This document shows, piece after piece, positions 35,060-44,102 of a stretch of 64,000 nt of DNA. Made by a program: the position numbers and the translations under genes. Source of the stretch: DAOUEX01 sp034430235 (GTDB taxonomy: Bacteria; Chloroflexota; Anaerolineae; UBA2200); the NCBI GenBank assembly GCA_964478075.1, contig CAYZGO010000007.1:1-64000 (forward strand), written 5' to 3'. How positions within the stretch are numbered: position 1 is the first letter of the stretch; each line of letters begins with the position of its first letter. Under the pieces are notes generated by a model. It had not been told where the DNA came from and ran no database searches. It was given only the letters and a program-made list of their open reading frames with translations.

Positions 35060-35422
35060 ATGTTGCAAGAATTCTTCCGCGGCTTTATCAAGATTCGCAT
35101 CCTGCACCACGCCGAAGAAGCGCCGGTATACGGCCTGCAGATGGCCGCGGAACTGGAGCGCCACGGCTACAAGAACCTCAGCCCCGGCACGCTCTATCCC
35201 GCCCTGCACAGCCTGGAAAGCGCAGGATACCTGACTTCGCAGCGCAGGCTGGCCGCGGGACGGTGGCGCAAGTACTATACACTCACGCCCAAGGGGCAAG
35301 AAAGGCTGCAACAAATGCGCGTCAAACTGCGCGAACTGGCTGATGAAGTGCTACAGAGTACTGCGCAAAAAGCCAAACCAAGATCGCCTTTTTTGCGCAA
35401 TAATCCGGTGCGAGGCGTTTAG
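35060..35422 (+). CDS. PadR family transcriptional regulator
   Basis: 120 residues from the ATG at 35060, chosen because GAGGAAGG lies 8 nt upstream; an in-frame ATG at 35024 has no RBS and falls in the operator dyad. Winged-helix part: FIKIRILHHAEEAPVYGLQM, LSPGTLYPALHSLESAGYL and GRWRKYYTLTPKGQERL, classic PadR. A C-terminal helix provides dimerisation. PadR proteins sense small aromatic or drug-like compounds and repress efflux genes; the MFS gene 47 bp downstream is its obvious target. Confidence 0.92.
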   Translation: MLQEFFRGFIKIRILHHAEEAPVYGLQMAAELERHGYKNLSPGTLYPALHSLESAGYLTSQRRLAAGRWRKYYTLTPKGQERLQQMRVKLRELADEVLQSTAQKAKPRSPFLRNNPVRGV

Positions 35423-35469
35423 CAATCCGTGCACGACGCGGTAGAGCACAAGGAGAACAGGAGGTAACC

Positions 35470-36726
35470 ATGCCCACGACAACGAACAAGCAAGACGCAG
35501 TACCCTGGTGGCGCAAACTAGACCGCAACATCTGGGCGACCAGCCTGACGAGCTTTTTCATGGACATCTCCAGCGAGATGGTCATCAATCTCGTGCCACT
35601 GTTCCTGTCGAACGTACTGGGCGTCAAGACGAACATCATTGGACTCATCGAGGGCGTAGCTGAAGCGACTGCCAGCCTGCTCAAGGTCTTTTCCGGGTGG
35701 CTCTCCGACAAGCTGCGCCAGCGCAAGTGGCTGGCTGTCGCCGGGTACGGCATCTCGACTCTGGCCAAACCCTTCTTCTACGTGGCCAATTCCTGGCTGG
35801 CTGTCGCTGGGGTGCGCTGGGCCGACCGCTTCGGCAAGGGCATTCGCACTGCACCACGCGACGCACTGGTCGCCGACTCGGTCAGCGAGGAACAGCGCGG
35901 CCTGGCCTTTGGCTTCCATCGCGCCGCTGACACTGGCGGTGCGCTGCTGGGCATCCTCATCGCGCTCTTTGTGGTTTGGTCCAGCCAGACGACGAGTCTG
36001 GGCCTGGCCGAAACGAGTTTCCGCACTGTGGTGCTGGTCAGCCTCATTCCGGCCGTGTTGGCAGTGCTCTCGCTGGCGCTTGGCGCACGAGACGTACCTG
36101 TCACCAAGCAGCGTGCCGCACCAAAGTTCGCCTTCCGCAGCCTGGGCAAGCCCTTCATGATCTTTATGCTCATCGTGGGCCTGTTCGACCTGGGCAACTC
36201 CTCAGATGCCTTCCTGATCTTGCGTGCACAGGAGCGCGGCCTGAACGTATTGGGCGTCCTCGGCATGTTGGCCACATTCAACCTGGTCTACGCTTTGGTG
36301 TCTACGCCCGCAGGGTCACTCTCAGACCGGATCGGGAGACGCAGGCTGCTCGTCGGCGGCTGGCTCATCTACGCACTGATCTACTTCGGTTTTGCGCTGG
36401 CAGGGCGGGGCTGGCAGGTATGGGCGCTGTATGCCATGTACGGCGTCTACTATGGCCTGACCTATGGCACGGCCAAAGCCATGGTAGCGGACATTGTGCC
36501 ACAGGCCCTGCGCGGCACGGCATACGGCACCTATAATGCCATGTTGGGGCTGCTTGATTTCCCGGCCTCACTCATCGCGGGGCTGCTGTGGGATGGCCTA
36601 CCGGCCCTGGGCTGGACGGGGTTCGGCGCGCCAGCGCCGTTCTTCTTCGGTGCAACAATGGCCCTGCTCGCCACCATCGCCATGTGGCTGTGGAAGCCGC
36701 AGGCAGACGCGAAGGCAACAGCGTGA
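35470..36726 (+). CDS. MFS transporter, likely efflux, in operon with PadR
   Basis: 418 residues, 12 predicted TM segments. RBS CAGGAGG. The MFS motif A region reads GWLSDKLRQRKW after TM2, repeated in the second half as GSLSDRIGRRRLLV. FGKGIRTAPRDALVADSV is typical of a Chloroflexota/Cyanobacteria MFS group. Co-transcribed with PadR, so drug or metabolite export is likely; substrate unknown. Confidence 0.88.
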   Translation: MPTTTNKQDAVPWWRKLDRNIWATSLTSFFMDISSEMVINLVPLFLSNVLGVKTNIIGLIEGVAEATASLLKVFSGWLSDKLRQRKWLAVAGYGISTLAKPFFYVANSWLAVAGVRWADRFGKGIRTAPRDALVADSVSEEQRGLAFGFHRAADTGGALLGILIALFVVWSSQTTSLGLAETSFRTVVLVSLIPAVLAVLSLALGARDVPVTKQRAAPKFAFRSLGKPFMIFMLIVGLFDLGNSSDAFLILRAQERGLNVLGVLGMLATFNLVYALVSTPAGSLSDRIGRRRLLVGGWLIYALIYFGFALAGRGWQVWALYAMYGVYYGLTYGTAKAMVADIVPQALRGTAYGTYNAMLGLLDFPASLIAGLLWDGLPALGWTGFGAPAPFFFGATMALLATIAMWLWKPQADAKATA

Positions 36727-36894
36727 TCTAAAGTCCACGGGGACGACAAACCTGCTTTCTGCCAGAAATCGGGTCTGTAATCTGGGGCAGAGGATACTCT
36801 CTCCCCCTTGTGCTTGTGCCATCATCTTTATCGAACGTCACGAACAGGTGACGGCTGCGCTCATTGCAACTCTGTGAAAGGCAGCAATAGAACT

Positions 36895-38169
36895 GTGCTT
36901 CCATCCAAGGCGCTGGGATACATCCGAAATACGTATGAAGAGTACCCTTTGCGGTTCTGGATACTCCTCCTGGGAACCTTCATAGACCGGCTTGGCGCGG
37001 CGCTTGTGTTCCCCTTCCTTACACTGTACATCACGGACAAGTTCGGGGTAGGCATGACCGAGGTTGGATTGGGCATTGGCGTCTTTTCGCTGACCAACAT
37101 GCTAGGCGCTATGCTTGGCGGCGCACTGACGGACCGCGTGGGACGGAAGGTGACCTTGGTCTTTGGACTGGTGGTCAGCGCCCTGACCAGCTTGCTCCTG
37201 GGGATGGCGGACTCGGTCGGAGCCTTGTTTGCCAGCCTATGTATCGTGGGATTGTTCGCCAACGTCGGAGGTCCCGCGCAGCAAGCGATGGTCGCCGATT
37301 TGCTGCCGGACGAGAAACGGGCCCAGGGCTTCAGTCTTCTGCGCGTCGTGGCAAACCTGTCTTTCGCCATCGGTGCCGCGATTGGAGGGCTGCTGGCTGT
37401 CCGGTCCTATCTGTTGCTGTTCATTGCTGATGCTGTGACGAGCTTGATCACTGCCGCCATCGCGTATGCTTTCCTTGTCGAGACAAAGCCTGCGTCACGT
37501 GGCGACGCACGGCACGAGACCATTCTCCAGACACTGCGCGGCTATAGAGTCGTGGCCAGAGACGCCAAGTTCGTGGCGTTTGGACTCGTCACCATCCTGC
37601 CGATAATCGTGTCCCTGCAGATGAACACTACCCTGGGCGTCTACCTGCGGAATACTCGTGGTGTGTCCGCGCAGAGATTCGGATACATCTTAAGCCTCAA
37701 CGCAACCATGGTTGTGCTGCTGCAGTTCTACATCACTCGCCGCCTCCAAGGCTGGCCGCCATTCATTGTGATGGCGGTCGGCTGTCTCCTGTACGGATTG
37801 GGGTTCAGTCTGTACGGATTCGTGACAGCCTATGGCCTCTTCTTGCTGGCGATGGCGATCATCACGATTGGGGAGATGCTGACCTTTCCAACAGCTCAGG
37901 CTCTGGTTGCTCGGATGGCACCAGAGGACATGCGCGGGCGGTACATGGCGTCCTTTGGGTTCACCTGGACTATTGCTGCAGCCGTTGGACCTCTCCTCGC
38001 GGGGCTGATCATGGACAGGGCTGATCCGCGTTGGGTCTGGTATTGTGCCGGCCTGGTGGACTTGGTGGCAACCCTGGGATTCAGCCTGCTGCATCGCTGG
38101 ATCGGTGTTTCGGTCACCGATGGAGGAACTAGGACGGCTGGCGCCGTGGATGATGCGCGCGCCCTGTAG
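36895..38169 (+). CDS. MFS transporter (MdtH-like)
   Basis: About 424 residues from a GTG at 36895; GTG 36874 is an alternative and RBS support is weak for both. An ATG at 36808 gives a longer frame, but its extra 29 residues (Cys/His-rich) look non-coding. 12 TM segments; motif A is GGALTDRVGRKV, and VADLLPDEKRAQGFSLLRVV resembles the loop after TM4 of MdtH/YfcJ-type carriers. No regulator beside it. It ends before a 28-bp palindrome. Confidence 0.82.
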   Translation: MLPSKALGYIRNTYEEYPLRFWILLLGTFIDRLGAALVFPFLTLYITDKFGVGMTEVGLGIGVFSLTNMLGAMLGGALTDRVGRKVTLVFGLVVSALTSLLLGMADSVGALFASLCIVGLFANVGGPAQQAMVADLLPDEKRAQGFSLLRVVANLSFAIGAAIGGLLAVRSYLLLFIADAVTSLITAAIAYAFLVETKPASRGDARHETILQTLRGYRVVARDAKFVAFGLVTILPIIVSLQMNTTLGVYLRNTRGVSAQRFGYILSLNATMVVLLQFYITRRLQGWPPFIVMAVGCLLYGLGFSLYGFVTAYGLFLLAMAIITIGEMLTFPTAQALVARMAPEDMRGRYMASFGFTWTIAAAVGPLLAGLIMDRADPRWVWYCAGLVDLVATLGFSLLHRWIGVSVTDGGTRTAGAVDDARAL

Positions 38170-38355
38170 CTCCGAACGTAACCTGAGCCCTGCAGCCGGG
38201 GGCTTCACGGTCTAGTCCCGTAGATAGGCTCACTGACAGGCGATTGCTTGCAGGAGTTCCCGCTTCCCCGGGCGGCCTTGTGGCGGAGAAGCGGAAGCCT
38301 GACCCGATGCTCCCAGCGTATTGTCCCCGAGTTGTGTAGAGTTCTGCGAGCGGTC

Positions 38356-38383
38356 GTAGAGACGTAGCATGCTACGTCTCTAC
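38356..38383. repeat. Perfect 28-bp palindrome between convergent genes
   Basis: GTAGAGACGTAGCA is followed at once by its reverse complement. It lies between the MFS gene (ends 38169) and the RecQ gene (ends 38434 on the minus strand), so it may serve as a bidirectional terminator or be a dispersed repeat; similar GTAGAGACGTAGCATGC words occur in many Cyanobacteria and Chloroflexota. Confidence 0.8.
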
Positions 38384-38433
38384 AGCTTTGGAATGGACCC
38401 AGTCGATACTGTGACGCTCTTGCCAAAGTGTAC

Positions 38434-41400
38434 CTACTGTGCCGTCTTCTTTCGTACTAACGCCAGCAGGTCCGCCCCATATTTCTCCAGCGTGCGCTTA
38501 CCTATGCCCTTGATAGCGAGCAACTCGCGTTCGGTACGAGGGCACAGTGCGGCAATGCGTTGCAGCACCGAATCGTGCGCAATCACGAAGGCTGGCATAC
38601 TTGCCGCACGGGCCGTCTCTCGCCGCCAGGTACGCAGTCGTTGGAACACCTCGTCATCATCGGCAACGGGTGGAGCGTCCTCTGATGCGTCTACGCTCTT
38701 CTTTTTCCGGCGCGAGGTCGTCTTTCGCTGCGCTGGTGGTCTGGCCGCAGGCTTGGGAGCCAGTGCGTGCAACACAGCAGGCTTGCGCAGCGCCTGGTGA
38801 CCAGCGGAGGTGAGTTCAAGCATCACGCCGCCATGCTCCAGTCGGCGTGTGCGCAGCAGCCTGGCCGTGAGCAGACGCTCCAGCATGCGCTTGATCGCCG
38901 CGTCGGAGCGAAAGGCCAGCGCCCCGAAAGCAGGCTGTTGGTGCGAAGACTCTGGCGCTTCCGGATGCCCGCGCAAGATACGTATCAGATTGCCCCGCCC
39001 CCAGCCATGGGACGCTGCCAGGCAATGCAGGATAGTCTGGAACTGCTCCCATTCGTCTGGCAGGCCGTGATCCAGGGGCAGCGGGGCCAGATCCAGACAA
39101 TTGTCGCAGGCAGTGCATTGTGTGATAGTCCGTCCGCCGAGGTAGGCGCTGATGTGTCCGTGGCGACAGCGCTGCGTCTTGGCGTAGGCCACGATTTCGG
39201 CTACGCGCTGGCCTTGCACCTTCTCGTACTGTTCCAGCAAAACGCTGAGCCGCTCGTGAGCGTCTTCGGGAGGTGGCAGCACTTCCAGCAGAGGATCGCG
39301 CCCCGAAGATCGGCACTCTAACCAGCCAGCATCGGCCCAGGCCAGCAGGCGGCGCTCCAGAATCCTTACATCCAGATGTGCCTGGCGTCCCACCTCGAAC
39401 AGATCCAGCCCCAGTGGCTGGCCGGGCCGCAGACGGGCGGCGTGGCAGAACGCTGCCAACTCTGGCTCATCATTCGGTAGGGCGCTTGTCAGGCGCACGG
39501 TTGTCCTTCGCGGCGCATCTTGCCAGCGCCGCAAGAGGCCTACTTGCTGCAGCAAACTGATTGCTACCCGCACCGGTGTCTCTTCGGCCTGCACGTCGCG
39601 CCGCAGGTCGTCAATGGCCACGCGACCAGGCGATGCCCCGTGCAAGTGCCGTTTCACAGAAGCGTAGACCTGACGAAGAAAGTCCTCTGGCAGCGCATCT
39701 TGCCGTGCGTGCCTGGTAAGAGTGGCCCGATCTGATGAGGCGTACATCAGCACACAGCGGGCAGGCAGTCCATCGCGCCCGGCACGTCCCGCCTCTTGGT
39801 AGTACGACTCTAACGAAGGCGGTGGCACAAAATGCACAATGAAGCGGATATCGGGTTTGTCAATACCCAGGCCAAAGGCAACGGTGGCCACGATAACACG
39901 CACGCGGCCGCTCATAAATTCGTCCTGTACAGCAGCCCGGTTAGGGACGCCAGCGTGGTAGTGGGTTGCGGAGATTCCCTGACTGCGCAGCAAAGCTGCC
40001 AGTTCCTCGCATCGCACGCGGGTACCAGCATAGACAATCCCTCCGCCAGGCTCACTGCGGCAGAAGGCCAGCAGGTAGCGCAATTTGTGGTCACTGTTAC
40101 GCGCGATAAAGACCTCCAGACGCAGGTTGGGCCGCAGCACATCGCCCGCGATGACACGCATATCTCCCATGCGGCGGATGATGTCACGACGCACTCTGGG
40201 CGCGGCAGTGGCTGTCATGGCCAGAAGGGGAGGATTGCCCAACGCCTGGCGAGCTTCAGCGATGTACAGATAATCAGGCCGAAAATCGTGGCCCCACATG
40301 CTGACGCAGTGCACTTCATCAATCACCAGGCGATTCACGCCAGCACAGCGCAAAGCGTGCAAGAACAATGGCTGGCGCAGCCGCTCCGGAGCAGCGTAGA
40401 CCAGCCGGTAGCCGCCAGCTCTGATCCTGCGCAAGCGGCGACATAGTTCGTCACCTCTCAGGGTAGAGTTGATCGTCGTCGCCAGCCGGCTTGCCTGAGA
40501 CGGCAGTTTGTCCACTTGATCTTTCATCAAGGCGATAAGTGGAGAGATGACGAGTGTTGTCCCTGATTCGGCCAACAGTGCTGGCAGTTGGTAGCACAGC
40601 GATTTGCCGCCGCCGGTAGGTAGCACCGCTAACACGTCCTCCCCGCGCATAGCACAGGCCATGATCTCAGCCTGGCCAGGCAAAAAGTCCTCATGGCCAA
40701 AAAAGCGCCTGGCAGCAGCCAGCAGTTGGGCCCTCTCTTGCGACGAGACCGAAACGGTCTCGAAGGAGTCGAGCGGTTTGGCGGGGGCCTTTGCTCGCTG
40801 CGCCACTTGGATTGGCTCTGGCTCTACCTGCCCTGGTAAGTGACGTCCAAACTCAGTCGCTATCGCTTCCTGAAGGTCGGCCAACTCTGCAGCGTAACGC
40901 GTTGCCAGTTCCGTCTCGATGTCGGCAGCGCGGTTTGTCTCTCCGCTGGCCTCAAAATAGGCGTGCAGCCGCCGTAGGTGGGTCACTGCCAAGGGCTTCT
41001 CCGCAGCCGCCGCTTCCTGCAAGCGCACGGCATAGGCGCTGGCGGCTACCCAGTTGCCCTGAACCTGGTGGATGGCCATCGTACCCAGAAGGTAAGCGCG
41101 GCTGTCCGGGCGTATCTCGTTCAGGCGGCGGTATGCGGCGCGGGCGGCTGCGTGATCACCCGCTGCCAATTGAACTTCGCCAAGCAGACTCCAGGGCGCA
41201 GCTTTGTCTCCTGCTTCTGTAACCAGTGTCCGTGCGATCTCCAGTGCAGCCTGTACGTCATGCCGCGCCAGATGGATGCGTGCGACGAATGCTTGAGATG
41301 ACATGGAGGTTCTCAACTGATGCCGTTTGCGCATCGTGTCCAACGCAGCGTCTGGCAAGCCCTCGTTAAGGAACATCCGTGCCTGCACGTCCAGTAACGA

Positions 41401-41565
41401 GACCAGACTTGGATTGGCCGGAAGCAGCTCGTCCAGAGAGGCGGCAAGGGCCGCATGGTGCTTCCAGCGCAGAAGAAAGTACACCAGATGGCTGCGTAGG
41501 CGGCCTGGCAACTGCAGCGTTTGTCCTGGAGTCAGGCCGAGTTCGAGCAGAACATCAGCGGGCAT
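38434..41565 (-). CDS. RecQ-family DNA helicase with N-terminal TPR region and C-terminal HRDC
   Basis: 1043 residues, far longer than RecQ (about 600). Residues 1-250 are TPR-like helical repeats (LDVQARMFLNEGLPDAALDT, LGEVQLAAGDHAAARAAYRR). The helicase core starts about 280 with FGHEDFLPGQ. Walker A is LPTGGGKS (about 315), motif II is DEVHCVSMWGHDFRP (about 417; DEVH instead of DEAH, with the aromatic loop), motif VI is QEAGRAGRDG. The zinc site CRHGH...CTACDNC lies near 805-830 and a winged helix follows. A Lys-rich linker leads to HRDC (about 970-1040). RBS AAGGAGG. Last gene of a four-gene operon. Unwinds 3'-5' in repair or recombination; the TPR region should bind partner proteins. 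Confidence 0.9.
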   Translation of the reverse strand: MPADVLLELGLTPGQTLQLPGRLRSHLVYFLLRWKHHAALAASLDELLPANPSLVSLLDVQARMFLNEGLPDAALDTMRKRHQLRTSMSSQAFVARIHLARHDVQAALEIARTLVTEAGDKAAPWSLLGEVQLAAGDHAAARAAYRRLNEIRPDSRAYLLGTMAIHQVQGNWVAASAYAVRLQEAAAAEKPLAVTHLRRLHAYFEASGETNRAADIETELATRYAAELADLQEAIATEFGRHLPGQVEPEPIQVAQRAKAPAKPLDSFETVSVSSQERAQLLAAARRFFGHEDFLPGQAEIMACAMRGEDVLAVLPTGGGKSLCYQLPALLAESGTTLVISPLIALMKDQVDKLPSQASRLATTINSTLRGDELCRRLRRIRAGGYRLVYAAPERLRQPLFLHALRCAGVNRLVIDEVHCVSMWGHDFRPDYLYIAEARQALGNPPLLAMTATAAPRVRRDIIRRMGDMRVIAGDVLRPNLRLEVFIARNSDHKLRYLLAFCRSEPGGGIVYAGTRVRCEELAALLRSQGISATHYHAGVPNRAAVQDEFMSGRVRVIVATVAFGLGIDKPDIRFIVHFVPPPSLESYYQEAGRAGRDGLPARCVLMYASSDRATLTRHARQDALPEDFLRQVYASVKRHLHGASPGRVAIDDLRRDVQAEETPVRVAISLLQQVGLLRRWQDAPRRTTVRLTSALPNDEPELAAFCHAARLRPGQPLGLDLFEVGRQAHLDVRILERRLLAWADAGWLECRSSGRDPLLEVLPPPEDAHERLSVLLEQYEKVQGQRVAEIVAYAKTQRCRHGHISAYLGGRTITQCTACDNCLDLAPLPLDHGLPDEWEQFQTILHCLAASHGWGRGNLIRILRGHPEAPESSHQQPAFGALAFRSDAAIKRMLERLLTARLLRTRRLEHGGVMLELTSAGHQALRKPAVLHALAPKPAARPPAQRKTTSRRKKKSVDASEDAPPVADDDEVFQRLRTWRRETARAASMPAFVIAHDSVLQRIAALCPRTERELLAIKGIGKRTLEKYGADLLALVRKKTAQ

Positions 41566-41589
41566 CGCGGTTCCTCCTTGGGTAGTACT

Positions 41590-42315
41590 TCACAGATTGT
41601 CATAATCCACAGCCACCTCATAGTCTGGCACGACGTGTACACCGACTATCAGCGGCCAATATCGGCCCCGGTATCTACGGCCCAGGCCCAGCGCCAGGTA
41701 TATGTCCGTGGCTTGCAAACGGGCGGCCAATTCAGAGCCGTCGAGCACCAGTTCGCTTCCAGATGCGGCTAACCAAGCGCGTCCCAGAGCACGCCACTTG
41801 ATGTCAGTCACGGGGACACCTCGTGCGGAGTTGGCACGCTTGAGTCGCAGGTCGCCCAATCTGAAGCCTATGCGTGCTTCGTACTTGCCGGAGTAAGGGT
41901 CTATTGAAAACAGCGCGTGCACTTCATCGGGGCGGACCAGGCAAAGTGAGCGACTGTGGTGGATAAGCACGTCCTCTGGGGCACGATCGAGGTGGGTGGC
42001 AAAGAAACGGGCGCGCCGCTCGCCTTCCAGGCGGCGCAACAGGCGGGGGCGTTGGTAGATGAAATCGGTGAGCCAGTCCTCTGTATGCGGCGGGTCAGGG
42101 CGGGGCTTCTTGAGGTCCAACGCCACCACGTCGCTGCACTCCACGACGCGCCCCGTCTGGTCGGTCATGTCGCCCAAGAGCACTGTGTCGTGCTCCTTGA
42201 CTGGACGCACCCAGCGCAGGCCCGTGGTCGCATCTGGCTGTCGAGTGAATCCGGCCGTGCAAATGCCACTTTGCATGCGGGTCATGGCTAGAATCAGGAC
42301 TTCCTCTGTAGGCAT
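41590..42315 (-). CDS. Dual OB-fold domain protein
   Basis: 241 residues from the ATG at 42315 with RBS GGGAG; an upstream in-frame start at 42402 lacks support. EEVLILAMTRMQSGICTAGF, GLRWVRPVKEHDTVLLGDM and DVVALDLKKPRPDPPHTEDW form the first OB-like half. GFRLGDLRLKRANSARGVPV, TDIKWRALGRAWLA and YLALGLGRRYRGRYWPLIVG form the second. This matches the uncharacterised dual-OB family that often neighbours DUF488 genes. OB folds bind single strands or RNA, fitting the RecQ gene 24 bp downstream. Confidence 0.65.
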   Translation of the reverse strand: MPTEEVLILAMTRMQSGICTAGFTRQPDATTGLRWVRPVKEHDTVLLGDMTDQTGRVVECSDVVALDLKKPRPDPPHTEDWLTDFIYQRPRLLRRLEGERRARFFATHLDRAPEDVLIHHSRSLCLVRPDEVHALFSIDPYSGKYEARIGFRLGDLRLKRANSARGVPVTDIKWRALGRAWLAASGSELVLDGSELAARLQATDIYLALGLGRRYRGRYWPLIVGVHVVPDYEVAVDYDNL

Positions 42316-42421
42316 GGCGCTCTCCCATAAGCACCCAACCTCCCGCAGGTTCAGTTTGCGGTAGAGAATCAGGCAACTTTGTTGGCCAGCCTCTCGACCC
42401 AAACCAACGTGCGGGAGGGTT

Positions 42422-42862
42422 TCACAAGTGTACTACAACTAATTCCGCTATGTGAGCGGCCCAGAACTCGGCCACAAGACGGCGGTGGCACTGTTCAGGC
42501 GTGGCTTCGTAGCACAGCAGGCAGGGGGCACGGTAACGGGCCAGGATATCGCGCCCCACAGCTTCAGCTTGACGTTCGGCCAGCAACTCCGTGAAACGGG
42601 CTACATAACCCGGCCAATCATGATCCTCACTGTAGGTATCCAGAATCTCAGGTGTGGGTGCCAGTTCCGGGTGATGCTCGTAAGCGATAGCAAAACCTTG
42701 GCGCAGCAGGAAGGCCAGGTCATCGCGCTTGGTATAGCCGGCCAGGTGAGAGGTGTTGCGCAAGCGGACGTCAATGACGGCGTCCACTCCCGCTTTCTGC
42801 AGCAGACTGATGAACTCCGCCAGAGGACGGCGTTCGTAGCCAATGGTGTATAATGTAGGCAT
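42422..42862 (-). CDS. DUF488 family protein (short)
   Basis: 146 residues. LYTIGYERRPLAEFISLLQK, AVIDVRLRNTSHLAGYTKRD and the C-terminal LLCYEATPEQCHRRLVAEF carry the DUF488 signature (GYE, D-V-R, C-x-E...C-H-R). The conserved Cys/Glu/Cys-His-Arg cluster looks like an active or metal site. Function of the family is not established; nucleic-acid or nucleotide processing is suspected. Follows the other DUF488 gene by 10 bp and precedes the dual-OB gene by about 106 bp. Confidence 0.85.
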   Translation of the reverse strand: MPTLYTIGYERRPLAEFISLLQKAGVDAVIDVRLRNTSHLAGYTKRDDLAFLLRQGFAIAYEHHPELAPTPEILDTYSEDHDWPGYVARFTELLAERQAEAVGRDILARYRAPCLLCYEATPEQCHRRLVAEFWAAHIAELVVVHL

Positions 42863-42872
42863 GGGCGTCTCC

Positions 42873-43403
42873 CTAGAGGGGAAGAGTGAGCTGCTGCGCT
42901 TCCGGTTTCGCTTCAGTCACTGTCCCATTGGGACGGATGTGAAACACACGGGCTCCGCGTTCCAGCAGAGTCGGTGTGATGAGCTTGGTGCGGTGACATT
43001 TGCGATAGTCACCCTCGCTGCACATCATGGCTACGCGCTCTGACTCGGCCAGTTTGAGGAGCCGTTCGATGCCAGTCTGATAGGCCGGAGTTTGCGCCAG
43101 GCGTTCATAGTTGGGATGCTCCTGACCTGCATCGTAGAGCGCAGGATCAGCAGGCCGCCCGCCGAGGGAATCACCCGTGAAGACGTAGCGTATGCCAGCA
43201 GCCTCAAGGTCACGACGCAGGCTCTCGCGGTTGAACTGTGGTGCCCACTGACTATACGGCTGGCTGCGCACGTCCACGACGACGGTGATCCTCTGTCGGC
43301 GCAGCAGATCTAGGAAGGCTTCGATTGTGTGATCGCTGTGGCCGATGGAACATATCTGCACGCGGCCTATCGCTGACTCTTCTGTGATCACGTCCGTGCT
43401 CAT
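42873..43403 (-). CDS. DUF488 family protein (long)
   Basis: About 176 residues from the ATG at 43403 (MSTDVITEES); a longer frame starting 43469 would overlap the promoter. CSIGHSDHTIEAFLDLLRRQ, VVVDVRSQPYSQWAPQFN, FTGDSLGGRP and MMCSEGDYRKCHRTKLITPT are standard DUF488 blocks, and the C-terminus EAQQLTLPL is typical of the family. First gene of the operon. Two distinct DUF488 subtypes side by side suggest a heteromeric enzyme or two steps. Confidence 0.88.
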   Translation of the reverse strand: MSTDVITEESAIGRVQICSIGHSDHTIEAFLDLLRRQRITVVVDVRSQPYSQWAPQFNRESLRRDLEAAGIRYVFTGDSLGGRPADPALYDAGQEHPNYERLAQTPAYQTGIERLLKLAESERVAMMCSEGDYRKCHRTKLITPTLLERGARVFHIRPNGTVTEAKPEAQQLTLPL

Positions 43404-43440
43404 CGCATTTCCAGCCTCTGGCGCACTCAGTCGTGAACGC

Positions 43441-43469
43441 ATTCTAGCCTGAAAGCGTGCAACCTGCAA
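43441..43469 (-). promoter_or_regulatory. Sigma-70-type promoter of the DUF488-RecQ operon
   Basis: On the minus strand TTGCAG (43469-43464), 17-bp spacer, TAGAAT (43446-43441), 37 bp before the ATG at 43403. Its presence argues for the shorter start of the first DUF488 gene. Confidence 0.6.
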
Positions 43470-43499
43470 GTTACCGACGTGGTAGCTTCCCTCTCTGGT

Positions 43500-43870
43500 G
43501 TTGGTGCCCTTTCTTCACCGCTGAGCACGCAGCCTCTTACGCTTGAAGCGAAAGAGACGCAGAGTGCGCAGAGGCTTTGTCCCAAAGGACTCAAGTCCGA
43601 AGGATTTCTCGAGTTCTCTCAGAGCGTGTCTGAAATTAGCCAGAGTGCCGACTACGGGATACCGCCAAGCATGAAAATGTCATTGCGAGGAGCGCTTTTT
43701 GCGACGAAGCAATCTCGTAGACGGGGGAGATTGCTCACCTGCACTTGCAGCGCAGGTGCAAGCGTCGCTCCGCTCGCCCTCTTTCTGGCGAGGCTGCGAA
43801 GCGTCCCCCGTCAAGCGGTCGCCCGCAGGGCATGCAGAGCACGAACGGCCGGCATCTCTTCGACGGGGCG
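43500..43870. repeat. Dispersed repeats between the RecQ operon and the DUF4013 gene
   Basis: 43507-43581 contains CGCTGAGCACGCAGCC and AAAGAGACGCAGAGTGCGCA, a common dispersed word. 43678-43725 (TGTCATTGCGAGGAGCG...GACGAAGCAATCTC) is the reverse of 30080-30113. 43737-43810 holds CACCTGCACTTGCAGCGCAG and GAAGCGTCCCCCGTC modules. No gene seen. Confidence 0.6.
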
Positions 43871-43940
43871 GCGGTCTCTGCGGTGAAAGTGAACCGGCTT
43901 TCAATTCAACGCAATTGGGGAGACTGCCGCTGACCTGGAG

Positions 43941-43969
43941 TTGCTAATAGTGTGAATCTGTGTTATAAT
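43941..43969 (+). promoter_or_regulatory. Sigma-70-type promoter of the DUF4013 gene
   Basis: TTGCTA (43941-43946), 17-bp spacer, TATAAT (43964-43969), leaving a leader of about 125 nt before the ATG at 44103. Confidence 0.6.
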
Positions 43970-44102
43970 AGCACTGAGAAACGCAAAAAGAATCGTTGGT
44001 CTTGGACCCACGGAAAGGGGGGATGCAGGGACTCTAGCATTTGATATAGAAGTACTCATCTTTGGCCAGATACGCGAATTAATTCCTGAGGAGGGATACA
44101 CA

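Noticed and set aside
36808..36894. Longer N-terminus of the second MFS protein
   Set aside because: The extra residues are Cys/His-rich with no membrane character, and the normal MFS start pattern begins at about 36895.
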